Shown: positions 17,053 to 26,250, numbered from the stretch's first letter. The stretch is 64,000 nt of DNA from CAVWDU01 sp963753815 (GCA_963753815.1 CAVWDU010000007.1:248001-312000), one strand, 5' to 3'. Numbers and translations are program-made. Notes: generated from the sequence alone by a model not told the origin.

Positions 17053-18546
17053 TTATTGCTCTTCAGCGGCAAACCAGGGCTCTCTGGCAGTCATAATCAG
17101 TTCACCGGCTCGTTCTGCGGTCATGTCCGGTATATCCATCAGGTCTTCCACGCCCTGCTCCGCCAGATCTTCCATGGTAATGATCTCGCGACTGGCCAGG
17201 ATATAGGCCAGGTGACGGTCCATCCCGTCCATTGTCAACAGATCTTCCGCGGGCTCGTTGGCACCCAGCTGCTCTTCCGAGGCGATCGCCTGGGTCAGCA
17301 GGGCGTCCTTGGCCCGGGCCCGCAGCTCTTCGGCGATATCCTCGTCGAAGCCTTCGATAGCCATCATCTCTTCGAGCGGTACGTAGGCCACCTCCTCCAC
17401 CGTCGTAAAACCCTCTTCTACAAGGATTTCCGCCACCTCTTCGTCGACGTCGAGGCTGTCCATGTACAGGCCGATCACCTGGCCGGCTTCCGCGTCGTGT
17501 TTCTCCGCCGCCTCTTCCGTACTCATCACATTGATGGTCCAGCCGGTCAACTCCGCCGCCAGCCGAACATTCTGGCCGCTGCGACCGATCGCCTGCGCCA
17601 GGTTGTCTTCAGACACCGCCACGTCCATGGTACCGCTGTCTTCATCCACGACGATGGACTCGACCTCGGCCGGTGACATGGCATTGATCACCAGTTGCGC
17701 CGGGTTGTCGTCCCACAAAACGATGTCGACCCGCTCGTTGTCCAGCTCGTTACTGACCGCCTGCACGCGTGAGCCACGCATGCCGACACAGGCACCCACC
17801 GGGTCAATCCGCTGGTCGTTGGTTTTCACCGCGATCTTCGCGCGCGACCCCGGGTCCCGGGCAGCGGCTCGAATCTGGATGACTTCCTCGGCAATCTCCG
17901 GGACTTCGATCTTGAACAATTCAACCAGCATTTCCGGGCACGCCCGGCTCAGGATGAGTTGCGGCCCCCGGGACTCCTCACTGATCTCGCGCAGGATCGC
18001 GCGCACCCTGTCGTTGACCCGGAACGTCTCCCGGCCGACCAGTTGCTCCCTGGGCAGCAGCCCTTCGGCATTGTTGCCCAGGTCGACGATGACGTTATCG
18101 CGGGTGACTTTCTTGACGGTCCCGGCGACCAGGTCGCCGATGCGGTCCTGGTAGAGCTCGACCACCTGTGCACGCTCGGCGTCCCGCACCCGCTGGACGA
18201 TGACCTGCTTCGCGGTCTGGGCGGCAATCCGGCCGAAGCCGACGTTTTCCACCTGCTCCTCAAAGACATCACCCGGCTTCAGATTGGGGTCTTTTTCCAC
18301 CGCTTCTTCGGTCGTGAACTGAGTACCCAGCAGTGCAAGCTCCTCGTCGGGAACGACCAGCCAACGACGCAGGGTGACATAGTCGCCCGTCTCCCGATCG
18401 ATCGTGACCTGAATGTCAGCGTCCTCGTCGTAGCGCTTCTTCGTCGCCGTCGCCAGCGCCAGCTCTATCGCTTCGAAAATGATGTCTTCAGAGACACCCT
18501 TCTCGTTTGATACAGCCTCAGCTACCAGCAGTATTTCTTTTGTCAT
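17053..18546 (-). CDS. nusA: transcription termination/antitermination factor NusA
   Basis: Binds RNA polymerase and nascent RNA, modulating pausing, termination and rRNA antitermination. The 497 residues match the gammaproteobacterial length. In order: N-terminal polymerase-binding domain (EAIELALATATKKRY), S1 domain (GDLVAGTVKKVTRDNVIVDLG), KH1 and KH2 (DPVGACVGMRGSRVQAVSNEL; AIGRSGQNVRLAAELTG), and two acidic C-terminal repeats (about 360-497). It lies 51 bp before infB and 29 bp after rimP. Confidence 0.97.
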   Translation of the reverse strand: MTKEILLVAEAVSNEKGVSEDIIFEAIELALATATKKRYDEDADIQVTIDRETGDYVTLRRWLVVPDEELALLGTQFTTEEAVEKDPNLKPGDVFEEQVENVGFGRIAAQTAKQVIVQRVRDAERAQVVELYQDRIGDLVAGTVKKVTRDNVIVDLGNNAEGLLPREQLVGRETFRVNDRVRAILREISEESRGPQLILSRACPEMLVELFKIEVPEIAEEVIQIRAAARDPGSRAKIAVKTNDQRIDPVGACVGMRGSRVQAVSNELDNERVDIVLWDDNPAQLVINAMSPAEVESIVVDEDSGTMDVAVSEDNLAQAIGRSGQNVRLAAELTGWTINVMSTEEAAEKHDAEAGQVIGLYMDSLDVDEEVAEILVEEGFTTVEEVAYVPLEEMMAIEGFDEDIAEELRARAKDALLTQAIASEEQLGANEPAEDLLTMDGMDRHLAYILASREIITMEDLAEQGVEDLMDIPDMTAERAGELIMTAREPWFAAEEQ

Positions 18547-18575
18547 CTCAAGCCTCGCCTGTTATCTCGTCGCAC

Positions 18576-19025
18576 TCAGGTGCGGGACAGTATTCGCGCC
18601 TTCTCGATCGCTTCATGGGGCAACAGGTAATCGTGACCGTCCGCCCGCACCACAACGTCCTCACCCTCAATGCCCTGCAACTCGCCCTTGAATTTACGCC
18701 GCCCCTCGAATGCCGTACGCAAGCGCACCTCGATCATCTCGCCCACGTAGGGTGGGTATTGCTCGACCTTGAACAGCAGGCGGTCCACCCCGGGCGACGA
18801 TACCTCCAGCGTGTATTCGCCGCTGATCGGACTCTCGACATCGAGCACGCTGCTGGCCTGTCCGCTGACAGCCGCACAGTCATCCACGGTGACGCCGCCT
18901 TCGCTCTCAATGTACAGGCGCAGTATGCTGTGGCGTCCCGCCGGCAGGTATTCGAGGCCCCACAATTCGAAGCCCATCGCTTCGACCGTCGGCTCCAGCA
19001 TGGCCTGCAACTGCCGTTCTTTCAT
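18576..19025 (-). CDS. rimP: ribosome maturation factor RimP
   Basis: A 149-residue 30S assembly factor. It has the family blocks LWGLEYLPAGRHSILRLYIE, GGVTVDDCAAVSGQ, EYTLEVSSPGVDRLLF and an SH3-like C-terminal half (KFKGELQGIEGEDVVVRADG). The ATG at 19025 is chosen over an upstream in-frame start because homology begins there, GAGGG is positioned just before it, and the upstream codons would run into the terminator hairpin at 19063-19090. That hairpin separates rimP from the initiator tRNA gene. Confidence 0.95.
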   Translation of the reverse strand: MKERQLQAMLEPTVEAMGFELWGLEYLPAGRHSILRLYIESEGGVTVDDCAAVSGQASSVLDVESPISGEYTLEVSSPGVDRLLFKVEQYPPYVGEMIEVRLRTAFEGRRKFKGELQGIEGEDVVVRADGHDYLLPHEAIEKARILSRT

Positions 19026-19062
19026 CACGCCCTCACGCCGGGGTAACGTTTTCCCCAAATGC

Positions 19063-19090
19063 AAAAAAGCCCCTTAAAAGGGGCTTTTTT
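19063..19090 (-). terminator. intrinsic terminator downstream of tRNA-fMet
   Basis: AAAAAAGCCCCTT / AAGGGGCTTTTTT: strong GC stem followed at once by six T on the - strand. It lies 34 bp after the tRNA and 38 bp before rimP. The tRNA promoter drives both, so partial readthrough would set the ratio of tRNA to rimP-nusA-infB mRNA. Confidence 0.85.
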
Positions 19091-19123
19091 GTATTATCCC
19101 AACGTTACCATCAACGTTGCAAT

Positions 19124-19200
<77 letters not shown>

Positions 19201-19282
19201 TCAAACTTCCACTCAGCGCTCACCCCTCGGTTTTGCGCTACTGGTACGGCCTCGTCCTACCGTCCCAATTTCGAGGCTGTGC

Positions 19283-19311
19283 ATTATAGGTACCGACCCT
19301 GCCCCGGTCAA
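19283..19311 (-). promoter_or_regulatory. sigma-70 promoter for tRNA-fMet / rimP-nusA-infB
   Basis: On the - strand: TTGACC (19306-19311), exact 17-bp spacer, TATAAT (19283-19288, perfect). Transcription would start about 75 bp before the tRNA. The GC-rich bases after the -10 box (GCACAGCC) resemble the discriminator of stringently controlled stable-RNA promoters; that regulation is inference. Confidence 0.8.
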
Positions 19312-19423
19312 CCTCGCCAACCATAAAGTGGGAAGAAATTTCAGGCCGCCCGGAAGGGGCCGCGTCTCGCCGCACAAACGCGTAGTGCACTGCGCGCCGC
19401 GGACGCGTCCAATGGCTCTAAAA

Positions 19424-19509
19424 TGGTGCCGAAGGCGGGACTTGAACCCGCACGAGCAAAGCTCACTACCCCCTCAAGATAGCGTGTCTACCAATTCCAC
19501 CACTTCGGC
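19424..19509 (-). tRNA. leuU: tRNA-Leu (GAG)
   Basis: 86 nt with encoded CCA and a long variable arm, as expected for class II Leu tRNA. Acceptor GCCGAAG pairs fully with CTTCGGC. The anticodon loop contains TTGAGGG, giving anticodon GAG (reads CUC/CUU). It follows secG by 10 bp and is probably processed from the secG transcript; E. coli has leuU in the same place. Confidence 0.96.
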
Positions 19510-19519
19510 TTGTTGACTG

Positions 19520-19912
19520 TTACAAATCCGGGATGTCGTCTCCGCTCCCGTTCGGCTCGACCGCCGCGGGGATTTCCTCGTCGAGCACCGGCAGGTCGCC
19601 GCCCAGGGAATCTTCCGCCGGCGCCTCCTGCGCGGCCGCGGGGATATCGAGGCCGATATCATCCACTACCACAGACTTCTGGCTGGCCAGTATCGCCAGC
19701 CCGAAACTGCTGGCGAAAAAAAACACGACCAGCAGTGACGTCGCTCGTGTCAGCACGTTGCCGCTGCCGTCGGAGCCGAACAGGGTCTGCGACGCACCGG
19801 CCCCGAATGATGCGCCCATGTCGGCGCCCTTGCCCTGCTGGAGCATGATCAACCCGATGATGGCCAGTGCCACCAGCAGGTGAACCACAAGAATAATCTG
19901 TTCCATATTCAT
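19520..19912 (-). CDS. secG: preprotein translocase subunit SecG
   Basis: Inner-membrane subunit of SecYEG. The first 75 residues align fully with SecG: one hydrophobic helix, then GLIMLQQGKGADMGASFGAGASQTLFGSDGSG and a second helix (SLLVVFFFASSFGLAIL). The 130-residue length comes from an acidic, Pro/Asp-rich C-terminal tail of about 50 residues (PAEDSLGGDLPVLDEE), longer than in E. coli (110 in total). It is cotranscribed with tpiA upstream and the Leu tRNA downstream. Confidence 0.95.
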   Translation of the reverse strand: MNMEQIILVVHLLVALAIIGLIMLQQGKGADMGASFGAGASQTLFGSDGSGNVLTRATSLLVVFFFASSFGLAILASQKSVVVDDIGLDIPAAAQEAPAEDSLGGDLPVLDEEIPAAVEPNGSGDDIPDL

Positions 19913-19991
19913 CCTGTTCCCAACGGGAACTCTCTATTGTTTACTGTCTGCGGCCCGAACACACGCCCTGACCGCAGGCGCCGCGGCAGCC

Positions 19992-20747
19992 TCAGGCGCT
20001 GCGCGCTGCCGCCGACACGATGGCGAGAAACTCCTCCGCCACCAGGGAGGCGCCCCCGACCAGGGCGCCGTCAATATCGGGCTGGCCAAATAACTCCCCG
20101 GCATTTCCCGCCTTGACGCTGCCCCCGTAGAGTATCCGGGTCTGTGCAGGCTCGACGTTTCCGATCCCGTCCAGGGCACCGCGAACAAATTCATGCATGC
20201 CCTGAGCCTGCTCCGGGCTTGCGGTGACTCCGGTGCCGATCGCCCAGACCGGCTCATAGGCGATTGCCAACCCATCGAGGCTCATCTGGTCGGCCAGCGC
20301 ACCCTGCAGCTGACCCGCCACCACGTGCTCCGCTTCGCCATTCTGGCGCTGCTCCAGGGTCTCGCCCACGCACAGGACCGGCCGCAGACCGGCAGCCACC
20401 GCGGCCGCCATTTTAGCGTGCAGCAGGTCGTTGGATTCGGTGTGGTACTGGCGTCGCTCGGAATGCCCGATCAGTACCCACTCGCAGCCGACGTCGCGCA
20501 GCATTTCCGCAGCCACCTCGCCGGTGTAGGCCCCGGACGCCATGTGACTGCAGTCCTGCGCGCCTACGGAGACCGTTGACCCTGCACAGGCCGCGACCGC
20601 CTCTGCCAGGTGGACATAGGTGGGGTAAACCGCCACCTCGACCGCCTGGCCGGCCACCATCCCCGGTATCAGATCCTCGAGTAACCGGGAAACGCTGGCC
20701 CGTGAGCCGTGCATTTTCCAGTTTCCCATGACAAGCTTGCGACGCAT
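19992..20747 (-). CDS. tpiA: triosephosphate isomerase
   Basis: Interconverts DHAP and glyceraldehyde 3-phosphate. The 251 residues carry the catalytic Lys (GNWKMHG), His (VLIGHSERR) and Glu (AIAYEPVWAIGTG), with the phosphate loops ILYGGSVKAGNAGEL and ALVGGASL. Placement between glmM and secG is the usual one in this block. Confidence 0.97.
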   Translation of the reverse strand: MRRKLVMGNWKMHGSRASVSRLLEDLIPGMVAGQAVEVAVYPTYVHLAEAVAACAGSTVSVGAQDCSHMASGAYTGEVAAEMLRDVGCEWVLIGHSERRQYHTESNDLLHAKMAAAVAAGLRPVLCVGETLEQRQNGEAEHVVAGQLQGALADQMSLDGLAIAYEPVWAIGTGVTASPEQAQGMHEFVRGALDGIGNVEPAQTRILYGGSVKAGNAGELFGQPDIDGALVGGASLVAEEFLAIVSAAARSA

Positions 20748-20784
20748 GCCGGCTCCGGTCCAAAAAAACGGGCGGCAATATTAA

Positions 20785-20811
20785 CCGGGTTGGACGGCGG
20801 TTACAACCCGG
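20785..20811 (-). other. hairpin in the glmM-tpiA spacer
   Basis: CCGGGTTG / CAACCCGG (20785-20792 with 20804-20811), 11-nt loop. On the - strand it is followed by TTAATATT and, about 18 bp on, by seven T. It could attenuate readthrough from glmM into tpiA; evidence is structural only. Confidence 0.4.
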
Positions 20812-20874
20812 GACAGGCTGCCAGCCACCGATAGCTGGGTAGACGCCTGCGGCGCGCTCGCAGCAGCGATCTTG

Positions 20875-22269
20875 TCAGCGTGCGGGCGCCGCCACGCCGA
20901 TCGGTGCGACGGGGCTGGCCAGCGCGCGCTTGACCTCCTCCGCCAGTTCACTGCAACAGGCGGACACCTCGTCGCCGTCCTCACCTTCCACCATGACCCT
21001 CACCAGCGGCTCGGTACCGGACGGGCGCAGCAGCACCCGCCCGCGCCGACCCAGTCTCGCCTCAACCGAGGCGACGGCAGCGGCGACCGCCGGGCTGTCA
21101 TCGAGATCGACCTTGGCGTTGCCGGAGACCGGTACGTTGATCATGGTCTGTGGGAATTTCTTCATGCCGGCACGCACGGCGCCCAGGTCCCCGCCCGCCG
21201 CCTGGACCGCCAGCAGCACCTGCAGGGAGGCGACAATACCGTCACCGGTGGTGGTGATATCGGAACAGATAATGTGGCCCGAGGACTCACCGCCCAGGTG
21301 CCACTTCTCCGCCTCCATCATCTCCTTGACGTATCGATCGCCCACCCGGGCGCGGACAAACTGCAGCCCCGCATCGCGCAGCGCGACTTCGAGGCCGAGG
21401 TTGGACATCTGGGTGCCGACCAGACCAGCGTCGCTGCGCCCGGTAGCGAGTCGGTGCATGGCAATGATAAACAGGAGCTCATCACCGTCGACCAGCTCGC
21501 CCCGTTCGTCAACAAACAAAACGCGGTCGCCGTCGCCGTCGTAGGCGATGCCCAGGTGAGCCTGCCGGTCACGCACCAGCTCCCCGAGCTGTTTGGTATC
21601 GGTGGAGCCAACACCGTCATTGATATTGAAACCGTCGGGCTGAATGCCCATCGGGATCACCTCGGCACCGAGTTCGGCAAGAACGCTGGGTGCGATGTGA
21701 TAGGTGGCGCCATGGGCGCAATCAACCGCGACGCGCATGCCGCGAAAGCTGGTGTTCTCGGGCACGGTCGCCTTGCAGAATTCGATGTAGCGCCCCGCCG
21801 CGTCGACCACCCGCACCACCTTGCCGATGTCCCGGGACCTCACCGTAGCGAGCGGCTTGTCGAGCTCCGCCTCGATGGCAAGCTCCGTCTCATCCGGTAA
21901 TTTGGTGCCGAGGGCAGAGAAAAACTTGATCCCGTTGTCGTAGAAGGGGTTGTGTGAAGCGCTGATGACGATCCCCGCCGCCGCGTTGTGGGTGCGGGTC
22001 ATGTGCGCGATCGCCGGCGTGGGCATCGGACCCAACAACTTGACGTTGACGCCCGCCGCCACCAGGCCGGCCTCGAGCGCGGATTCGAACATGTACCCGG
22101 ACACCCGGGTGTCCTTGCCGATAATAACGGTACTGCGGCCGGCGCCCGCGACCTCGCGGGAAAAAACCCGCCCGCTCGCCCAGCCGAGCTTCAACATGAA
22201 ATCCGGGGTGATCGGCTCGTCGCCGACCGACCCGCGTATGCCATCGGTGCCGAAATAGCGTCTCTTCAA
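20875..22269 (-). CDS. glmM: phosphoglucosamine mutase
   Basis: Converts glucosamine-6-P to glucosamine-1-P for UDP-GlcNAc, peptidoglycan and LPS. The 464 residues start KRRYFGTDGIRGSVG. The phosphoserine loop is AAAGIVISASHNPFYDNGIK (Ser about residue 102), the metal-binding loop DGDGDRV, the sugar loop GGESSGHI, and the phosphate-binding end RPSGTEPLVRVMVEG. The start is TTG at 22269, overlapping the folP stop as TTGA; no ATG fits the homology. The C-terminus is about 18 residues longer than in E. coli. Confidence 0.95.
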   Translation of the reverse strand: MKRRYFGTDGIRGSVGDEPITPDFMLKLGWASGRVFSREVAGAGRSTVIIGKDTRVSGYMFESALEAGLVAAGVNVKLLGPMPTPAIAHMTRTHNAAAGIVISASHNPFYDNGIKFFSALGTKLPDETELAIEAELDKPLATVRSRDIGKVVRVVDAAGRYIEFCKATVPENTSFRGMRVAVDCAHGATYHIAPSVLAELGAEVIPMGIQPDGFNINDGVGSTDTKQLGELVRDRQAHLGIAYDGDGDRVLFVDERGELVDGDELLFIIAMHRLATGRSDAGLVGTQMSNLGLEVALRDAGLQFVRARVGDRYVKEMMEAEKWHLGGESSGHIICSDITTTGDGIVASLQVLLAVQAAGGDLGAVRAGMKKFPQTMINVPVSGNAKVDLDDSPAVAAAVASVEARLGRRGRVLLRPSGTEPLVRVMVEGEDGDEVSACCSELAEEVKRALASPVAPIGVAAPAR

Positions 22270-23146
22270 GATCCTGCTCCCTCTATTCTCCGCAGCGCAA
22301 CGGCCACTGCGACCGCGTCGGCAGTCTCGACCACGTCGTGAGTGCGAATGACATTCGCGCCCCGCTCCACCGCCAGCACAGCCAGGCCGATGCTCGCCGG
22401 AAGGCGCTGATCGACGCCGCGCCCCAGTAACTGGCCAATCATCGACTTTCGCGACAATCCGACTGCCACGGGCAGCTGCAGGGCCGCGACTCGCGCCAGA
22501 CCGTGCAGCAACTGCAAATTGTGCGTCAGCGTTTTGCCAAACCCAAAGCCGGGGTCGACCATCAATCGACCGGCTTCGATACCGGCCGACTCACAGGCGG
22601 CTACCCGCGCGGCAAGGTACGCGCACACCTCCCCGACCACATCATTGTACCCGGGGCTATCCTGCATGGTAGCGGGGGTGCCCTGCATGTGCATCAGGCA
22701 CACGGGCAAATGGGTGAGAAGTGCGGCCTGCATCGCACCTTCGCGTGTCAGTGCGCGCACGTCATTGATCAGGCCCGCTCCGGCGTCGGCCGCAGCGGTC
22801 ATAACGGCAGGGGTGCTGGTGTCGACCGATACCACCACGTCGAGTTCGCCGACAATGGCTTCGACCACCGGGAGCACGCGATCGAGTTCCTCCTGCTCGG
22901 GCACGGGAGCCGCACCCGGGCGGGTCGACTCGCCACCGATATCGAGGATGCGCGCGCCTCCATCTACCATCGCACGCGCTCGAAACAGCGCGGCATCGCA
23001 ATCGACGCGAGCGCCGCGATAGAGATTGCCACCGTCAGAAAAGAGTCGGGGGTGACATTGATCACCCCCATAACGGCCGGCGTGGACAGGTCCAGAATCC
23101 GGCTCGCGCAGCGCAACAGGCGCTCCGCGCTGCAGGGCTCAGCCAA
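22266..23146 (-). pseudogene. folP: dihydropteroate synthase, frameshifted
   Basis: Condenses p-aminobenzoate with the FolK product. Two overlapping frames together encode a full-length protein (about 293 residues). The first, from a TTG at 23146, gives LDLSTPAVMGVINVTPDSF. The second continues SDGGNLYRGARVDCDAALF, RARAMVDGGARILDIGGESTRPGA, then VDPGFGFGKTLTHN and GLSRKSMIGQLL. The break is at a run of four T (- strand, 23039-23042) where five would keep the frame. All active-site motifs are intact and no in-frame stops occur, so an assembly error or a very recent indel is more likely than old decay. A -1 slip on TTT would also restore the frame. The start codon is uncertain. Confidence 0.85.
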
Positions 23147-23166
23147 GACAGCTGTGCCCGTCGGCG

Positions 23167-25104
23167 TCAGTGCTCGCCGGCCGGCCCACCGATAGGACTG
23201 CTGCCGCTGCCGGCTTCCTTGTTGCCACCGGTATCACCGGTAGCGACGCCAGGGGCACTGCCATCGCTCCCGGAGGTATCATTCCAACCTTTCGGCTCGC
23301 GCGGCTTGCGACCGGTCATGATATCGTCGATCTGGTCGGAATCGATGGTCTCGTAAAGCATCAGGGCCTCGGCCATCACGTGCAGCTTCTCGACATTCTC
23401 TTCGAGGATGCGCTCGGCGGTCTCGTAGCACTCGTCGATGATGCGCCGCACTTCCTTGTCGATCTGGGTCGCGGTCTCATCCGAAATGCCCTGGTGGGGC
23501 TGGGCGGCTGAGCGGCCGAGAAAAACCTCCTCGCCGCCCTCGTCGTACAGCAACGGGCCCATCTTCTCGGACAACCCCCACTGGGTGACCATCTTGCGGG
23601 CGATCTCCGTCGCCCGCTGGATATCGTTGGATGCGCCCGTCGTGATACCGTCCTTGCCCAGGGTCATCTCCTCGGCGATCCGCCCACCGAACAGGCTGCA
23701 GATCTGGCTGATGATATGGCGCCGGCTGTGGCTGTAACGGTCCTCTTCGGGCAGGAACATGGTCACGCCCAGCGCACGCCCGCGCGGGATGATGCTCACC
23801 TTGTAGACCGGGTCATGCTCAGGCATCAGGCGCCCTACGATCGCGTGCCCCGCCTCGTGATAGGCGGTATTGCGCTTCTCGTCCTCCGACATGACCATGG
23901 ACTTGCGCTCGGCGCCCATCATGATCTTGTCCTTGGCGAGTTCGAACTCGTTCATGCCGACGGTGCGCCTGTTACCCCGGGCCGCGAACAGGGCCGACTC
24001 ATTGACGAGATTGGCCAGGTCTGCACCGGAAAACCCGGGTGTGCCGCGCGCGATCTTCGCCGGCTCGACGTCTTCCGCCAACGGCACCTTGCGCATATGT
24101 ACCTTGAGTATCTGCTCCCGGCCGCGGATGTCGGGCAGCCCCACCACAACCTGGCGATCAAAACGCCCGGGACGCAACAGTGCCGGGTCGAGTACGTCCG
24201 GGCGGTTGGTGGCGGCAATAACGATTACCCCGTCGTTGACCTCAAAGCCGTCCATCTCCACCAGCAACTGGTTGAGTGTCTGCTCGCGCTCGTCGTGACC
24301 ACCACCGAGACCGGCGCCACGATGGCGGCCAACGGCGTCGATTTCGTCGATGAAAATGATGCACGGGCTCTGCTTTTTCGCCTGCTCAAACATGTCGCGT
24401 ACCCGCGACGCGCCTACACCGACAAACATTTCCACGAAATCGGAGCCCGAAATCGAGAAGAACGGTACCTTCGCCTCGCCGGCGATCGCCTTCGCCAGCA
24501 GCGTTTTACCCGTGCCGGGCTGGCCTACCATCAGCACCCCGCGGGGAATACGCCCGCCGAGTTTCTGGAACCGGCCCGGGTCTCGCAGGAATTCGACCAG
24601 CTCCTGGACATCCTCCTTGGCCTCGTCGACGCCGGCGACGTCGGCAAAGGTGGTGGTGATCTGGTCCTCGCCGAGCAGCCGCGCCTTGCTCTTGCCGAAA
24701 CTCATCGGGCCGCCACGGCCGCCCGCACCGCCCTGCATCTGGCGCATGAAGAACATGAACACGGCGATGATGATCAGTATCGGGAAGCTGGCGACCAGCA
24801 ATTGCGTCCAGACGCTCTGCTGCTCAGGCTTGCGGCCCTCGACCACGACCTCGTGTTCGAGCAGATCATCGATCAACTTCGGATCTTCGAGCATCGGCCG
24901 GATGGTCTCGAACCGAGTGCCATCAAAGCGCTCGCCGCTGATGGTCAGCCCGTCCACCAGCACGCGCTTGACCTGGTCGCGCTGGACCTCCTCGATAAAA
25001 TCGGAGTAGCCGACGCGCTCTGTTGGCGCCTGCATGTTGAAGTTGTTGAAAACCGACAGTAAAACGGCGGCTATCACCAGCCACAGCAGTAAATTTTTTG
25101 CCAT
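23167..25104 (-). CDS. ftsH: ATP-dependent zinc metalloprotease FtsH
   Basis: Membrane-bound AAA protease degrading SecY, LpxC, sigma-32 and other targets in well-studied species. The 645 residues show TM1 (NLLLWLVIAAVLLSVF), a periplasmic segment, TM2 (SFPILIIIAVFMFFM), Walker A GQPGTGKT (~195; the second residue is Gln where E. coli has Pro), IIFIDEIDAVG, the SRH NRPDVLDPALLRPGRFDR and the zinc site HEAGH (~418). The tail is Gly/Ser-rich. MAKNLLLW at 25104 matches E. coli, but an in-frame TTG at 25113 has a better-spaced GAGG (7 bases) and may be used. Confidence 0.96.
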   Translation of the reverse strand: MAKNLLLWLVIAAVLLSVFNNFNMQAPTERVGYSDFIEEVQRDQVKRVLVDGLTISGERFDGTRFETIRPMLEDPKLIDDLLEHEVVVEGRKPEQQSVWTQLLVASFPILIIIAVFMFFMRQMQGGAGGRGGPMSFGKSKARLLGEDQITTTFADVAGVDEAKEDVQELVEFLRDPGRFQKLGGRIPRGVLMVGQPGTGKTLLAKAIAGEAKVPFFSISGSDFVEMFVGVGASRVRDMFEQAKKQSPCIIFIDEIDAVGRHRGAGLGGGHDEREQTLNQLLVEMDGFEVNDGVIVIAATNRPDVLDPALLRPGRFDRQVVVGLPDIRGREQILKVHMRKVPLAEDVEPAKIARGTPGFSGADLANLVNESALFAARGNRRTVGMNEFELAKDKIMMGAERKSMVMSEDEKRNTAYHEAGHAIVGRLMPEHDPVYKVSIIPRGRALGVTMFLPEEDRYSHSRRHIISQICSLFGGRIAEEMTLGKDGITTGASNDIQRATEIARKMVTQWGLSEKMGPLLYDEGGEEVFLGRSAAQPHQGISDETATQIDKEVRRIIDECYETAERILEENVEKLHVMAEALMLYETIDSDQIDDIMTGRKPREPKGWNDTSGSDGSAPGVATGDTGGNKEAGSGSSPIGGPAGEH

Positions 25105-25548
25105 ATCGTTCAATGCTGTTACCTCAAAGTGGCCCTGACAGGCTGTCTTGACTTTCCCGGCGCCGCGAGAGTCGCGGACTGGGGCACTGCAGCCGCACGC
25201 TGTGCGAATGCTTTGTGGCCCCGGCCTGTGGCGACGACTACTGCGCCGGCTACCACACCCGGTCGAGTCTCGCTCCGGGCGCCGTGGGAAGGCTTGCAAC
25301 ACCCTGACAGGAGGCTACCCGTCAGTGCACGGTCGGGGCGTTCGCCGCTCCCGCCAGCAATTTGCTCCTGTAAAGGGTTAACAGCCCCCATCGGGCTGTA
25401 GCGAGTTGGGTACACCATACGGTACTCCAGCGCTCAGGCATCGGACCACCGCTGTACCCCTCCTGACCAATTTACTACAGTTGGGGCTCTGCCTCCAATT
25501 TTCAAGCGGTCCGCGCGGCCGCGAATTCCATGCTGTCAAGCCCGGGAA
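25105..25548. other. 444-bp gene-free spacer between rlmE and ftsH
   Basis: No convincing gene. It holds a sigma-32-like promoter (25479-25506) and a hairpin ACAGCCC-CCATC-GGGCTGT (25381-25399) in the predicted ftsH leader, about 280 bases before the ftsH start. A 99-codon - strand reading frame here (25119-25418) has no recognisable protein features. Confidence 0.6.
25479..25506 (-). promoter_or_regulatory. sigma-32-like heat-shock promoter for ftsH
   Basis: On the - strand: CTTGAAA (25500-25506), 13-bp spacer, CCCCAACT (25479-25486), close to the heat-shock consensus CTTGAAA-N13/14-CCCCATNT. It lies just after the rlmE stop and faces ftsH. E. coli ftsH is in the sigma-32 regulon, which supports the call. 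The implied leader is long (about 360 nt). Confidence 0.55.
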
Positions 25549-26172
25549 TCAGCCCCGGTAACCGGTTGCGACCAGATAGACCTCCCGGGAGCGTGGCCTC
25601 GACGCCATCGGTTTGCGCGTGAGCACGCGCTCGAAATCCGGGCGGGCATCCCGAAAAAGCGCCTCGAAACCCTCGCCGTGAAACACCTTGGCGACAAACG
25701 TGCCGCCCGGGGCCAATACCCGCCGGGCCATGTCCAGGGCCAGCTCGACCAGCAGCATCGACCGCGGCTGGTCGACCGCGCTCATACCACTCATATTGGG
25801 CGCCATATCCGAGATCACGGCATCGACCCGCACGGCGCCGATCGTCTCGAGCAGACGGCTGAAAACCGCCTCCTCGGTGAAATCACCCTGGACGAATTCA
25901 ACCCCCGCCACCGCATCCATGGGCAGGATGTCAGAGGCGACAACCCGGCCGCGGTGACCGACCAGTTCCGCGGCGACCTGAGACCAGCCACCAGGGGCGC
26001 TACCCAGGTCGAGCACCGTCATCCCGGGCTTCAACAGCCGGTCGCGCTCCTGCACTTCGAGCAGTTTGTAACACGCCCGCGACCGGTACCCTTCCCGCTG
26101 GGCGCGCTGGACATAGGGATCATCGCGATGTTCTTTCAGCCAGGCTTTGCTGGAGGATCGTTTCTTGGCCAT
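25549..26172 (-). CDS. rlmE: 23S rRNA (uridine-2552-2'-O)-methyltransferase
   Basis: SAM-dependent 2'-O-methylation of U2552 in the ribosomal A-loop. The 207 residues start MAKKRSSSKAWLKEH. They contain SRACYKLLEVQERDRLL, the SAM loop VLDLGSAPGGWSQVA, ISDMAPNMSG, and the K-D-K-E tetrad region (LAPGGTFVAKVFHGEG, KPMASRPRSREVYLVA). The ATG at 26172 is fixed by homology; upstream codons overlap the divergent yhbY. ftsH follows, as in most gammaproteobacteria. Confidence 0.96.
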   Translation of the reverse strand: MAKKRSSSKAWLKEHRDDPYVQRAQREGYRSRACYKLLEVQERDRLLKPGMTVLDLGSAPGGWSQVAAELVGHRGRVVASDILPMDAVAGVEFVQGDFTEEAVFSRLLETIGAVRVDAVISDMAPNMSGMSAVDQPRSMLLVELALDMARRVLAPGGTFVAKVFHGEGFEALFRDARPDFERVLTRKPMASRPRSREVYLVATGYRG

Positions 26173-26190
26173 CGATGCCAAATCCGTGTG

Positions 26191-26219
26191 CTTACATGGG
26201 CGAAGCGCTTGTGTACACT
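26191..26219 (+). promoter_or_regulatory. candidate sigma-70 promoter for yhbY
   Basis: CTTACA (26191-26196), 17-bp spacer, TACACT (26214-26219) in the 78-bp gap between divergent rlmE and yhbY, 31 bp before the yhbY start. Confidence 0.45.
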
Positions 26220-26250
26220 GGGCGCCCCGCCGCCACATTGTATTTGGAAC

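Noticed and set aside
25119..25418. 99-codon frame in the ftsH leader
   Set aside because: No homology or motif seen, overlaps the ftsH Shine-Dalgarno region; more likely untranslated leader.
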